DNA of 15,351 bases from an uncultured Sphingomonas sp. Its GTDB lineage: Bacteria > Pseudomonadota > Alphaproteobacteria > Sphingomonadales > Sphingomonadaceae. The notes under the pieces were generated by a model. The model did not search any database. It was not told the DNA's origin and saw only the letters and a list, made by a program, of their open reading frames with translations. Shown piece by piece: positions 14,361 to 15,351 of the stretch. Every line of letters begins with the position of its first letter. Positions within the stretch are counted from its first letter, which is position 1. A program made the position numbers and the translations under genes. The stretch covers positions 1 through 15,351 of the forward strand of contig CAMLSA010000076.1 in the NCBI GenBank assembly GCA_946482655.1, given 5' to 3'.

Positions 14361-15351
14361 ATGGCGAACAAGCCCGCTGACGTTCTGAAGATTATCAAGG
14401 ACAAGGAGATCGAATGGGTCGATCTTCGTTTCACCGATCCCAAGGGCAAGTGGCAGCACCTGACGATGGTCGCCGGCGTGGTCGGTGAGGATGAGCTCTC
14501 CGACGGCTTCATGTTCGACGGTTCGTCGATCGAAGGCTGGAAGGCGATCAACGAATCGGACATGATCCTGAAGCCCGACCTCGACGCAGTCTGGGTCGAT
14601 CCCTTTTCGGCGACCCCGATGCTGATCCTGGTCTGCGACATCGTCGAGCCTTCGACCGGCGAGCTTTACGGCCGTGATCCGCGTTCGACCGCGAAGCGCG
14701 CCGAGGCCTATGTCAAGTCGATCGGTATCGGCGACACGGTCTATGTCGGCCCCGAAGCCGAATTCTTCATGTTCGACGACGTCCAGTTCGAGACGAGCTA
14801 CAACACCAGCTATTACAAGCTGGACGACATCGAGCTGCCGACCAACACCGGCAAGGCACTGGAAGGCGGCAATCTTGGCCACCGTCCGCGCGCCAAGGGC
14901 GGCTATTTCCCGGTAGCCCCGGTCGACTCGGCGGTCGACATCCGCGCCGAGATGGTTTCTACCATGCTCGAAATGGGCCTGCCCTGCGACAAGCATCATC
15001 ACGAGGTCGCCGCCGCGCAACACGAGCTGGGCCTGACCTTCGGCACGCTCGTCACCACTGCGGACCGGATGCAGATCTATAAATATGTCTGCTGGCAGGT
15101 CGCCCAAGCCTACGGCAAGACGGTCACCTTCATGCCGAAGCCGATCAAGGAAGATAACGGTTCGGGCATGCACACCCACATGTCGATCTGGGATCAGGGC
15201 AAGCCGCTGTTCGCGGGCAATGGCTATGCCGGCCTGTCGGACACCTGCCTCTATTTCATCGGGGGCGTGATCAAACATGCCAAGGCGCTCAACGCCTTCA
15301 CCAACCCGACCACCAACAGCTACAAGCGGCTGGTGCCGGGCTATGAGGCGC
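14361..15351 (+). CDS. glnA: Glutamine synthetase type I (3' end outside window)
   Basis: The first 330 codons of a type I glutamine synthetase (about 470 residues when complete), which joins ammonia to glutamate using ATP. Visible signatures are DGSSIEGW at 53-60, the metal-binding [10 protein letters not shown] at 130-139, [12 protein letters not shown] at 212-223, and the ATP-binding [12 protein letters not shown] at 266-277, ending within [20 protein letters not shown]. The adenylylation tyrosine near residue 397 lies outside the window. The ATG at 14361 is preceded at eight bases by GGGAAGG. It follows glnB in the same direction, the classical alphaproteobacterial glnBA operon, so nitrogen status should control both together. 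Confidence 0.97.
   Translation, partial: MANKPADVLKIIKDKEIEWVDLRFTDPKGKWQHLTMVAGVVGEDELSDGFMFDGSSIEGWKAINESDMILKPDLDAVWVDPFSATPMLILVCDIVEPSTGELYGRDPRSTAKRAEAYVKSIGIGDTVYVGPEAEFFMFDDVQFETSYNTSYYKLDDIELPTNTGKALEGGNLGHRPRAKGGYFPVAPVDSAVDIRAEMVSTMLEMGLPCDKHHHEVAAAQHELGLTFGTLVTTADRMQIYKYVCWQVAQAYGKTVTFMPKPIKEDNGSGMHTHMSIWDQGKPLFAGNGYAGLSDTCLYFIGGVIKHAKALNAFTNPTTNSYKRLVPGYEA

Overview
The window reads as chromosomal DNA of a free-living, high-GC alphaproteobacterium, most likely a member of the Sphingomonadales. The strongest markers are the C-terminal half of the cell-cycle regulator CtrA at the left edge, an alphaproteobacterial glnB-glnA pair at the right edge, and a short Gre-type factor of the form I associate with sphingomonads. 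Genes are densely packed, with several GTG starts and 4-bp stop/start overlaps. I see no tRNA, rRNA, insertion sequence, integrase, CRISPR array or phage gene. No gap between genes is longer than about 250 bases.

Layout from left to right. (1) The end of ctrA and a textbook intrinsic terminator, then a dienelactone-hydrolase-type alpha/beta hydrolase (+). (2) A convergent RTX calcium-binding protein and a small single-span membrane protein, both on the minus strand. The latter has a possible general-stress (EcfG-type) promoter. (3) A lipid-modification block organised around a 250-bp divergent control region. On the minus strand, a flavin amine-oxidase-type protein, DUF1365 and a Gre-like RNA polymerase factor follow one another with 4-bp overlaps. 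On the plus strand, a DUF1295 membrane protein and a cyclopropane-fatty-acid-synthase-type methyltransferase form an operon. (4) trxC (-) diverging from an L-2-hydroxyglutarate-oxidase-like flavoprotein (+), then a lipoprotein with a Rap1a/Tai-like C-terminal domain (+). (5) A minus-strand pair, DUF2177 membrane protein then GFA-type zinc protein, diverging from a TetA-like MFS exporter. The exporter's 3' end overlaps that of a convergent CinA-like gene. (6) Type I methionine aminopeptidase, then glnB-glnA behind a regulatory region with an NtrC-like palindrome and a sigma54-like element.

The most interesting part is the lipid block (about 2874-7553). As far as I recall, combinations of flavin oxidase, DUF1365, CFA-synthase-type methyltransferase, DUF1295 and DUF2177 recur in proteobacteria and are tied to light or singlet-oxygen responses and unusual membrane fatty acids such as furan or methylated acyl chains. 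Here no ECF sigma factor or ChrR-type anti-sigma gene is visible. Instead a Gre-like factor is translationally coupled to the lipid genes, and the divergent promoter region carries an 11-bp dyad and a foldable leader. The chemistry of this set and its regulation are the main open questions. The other regions look like ordinary core or accessory metabolism.
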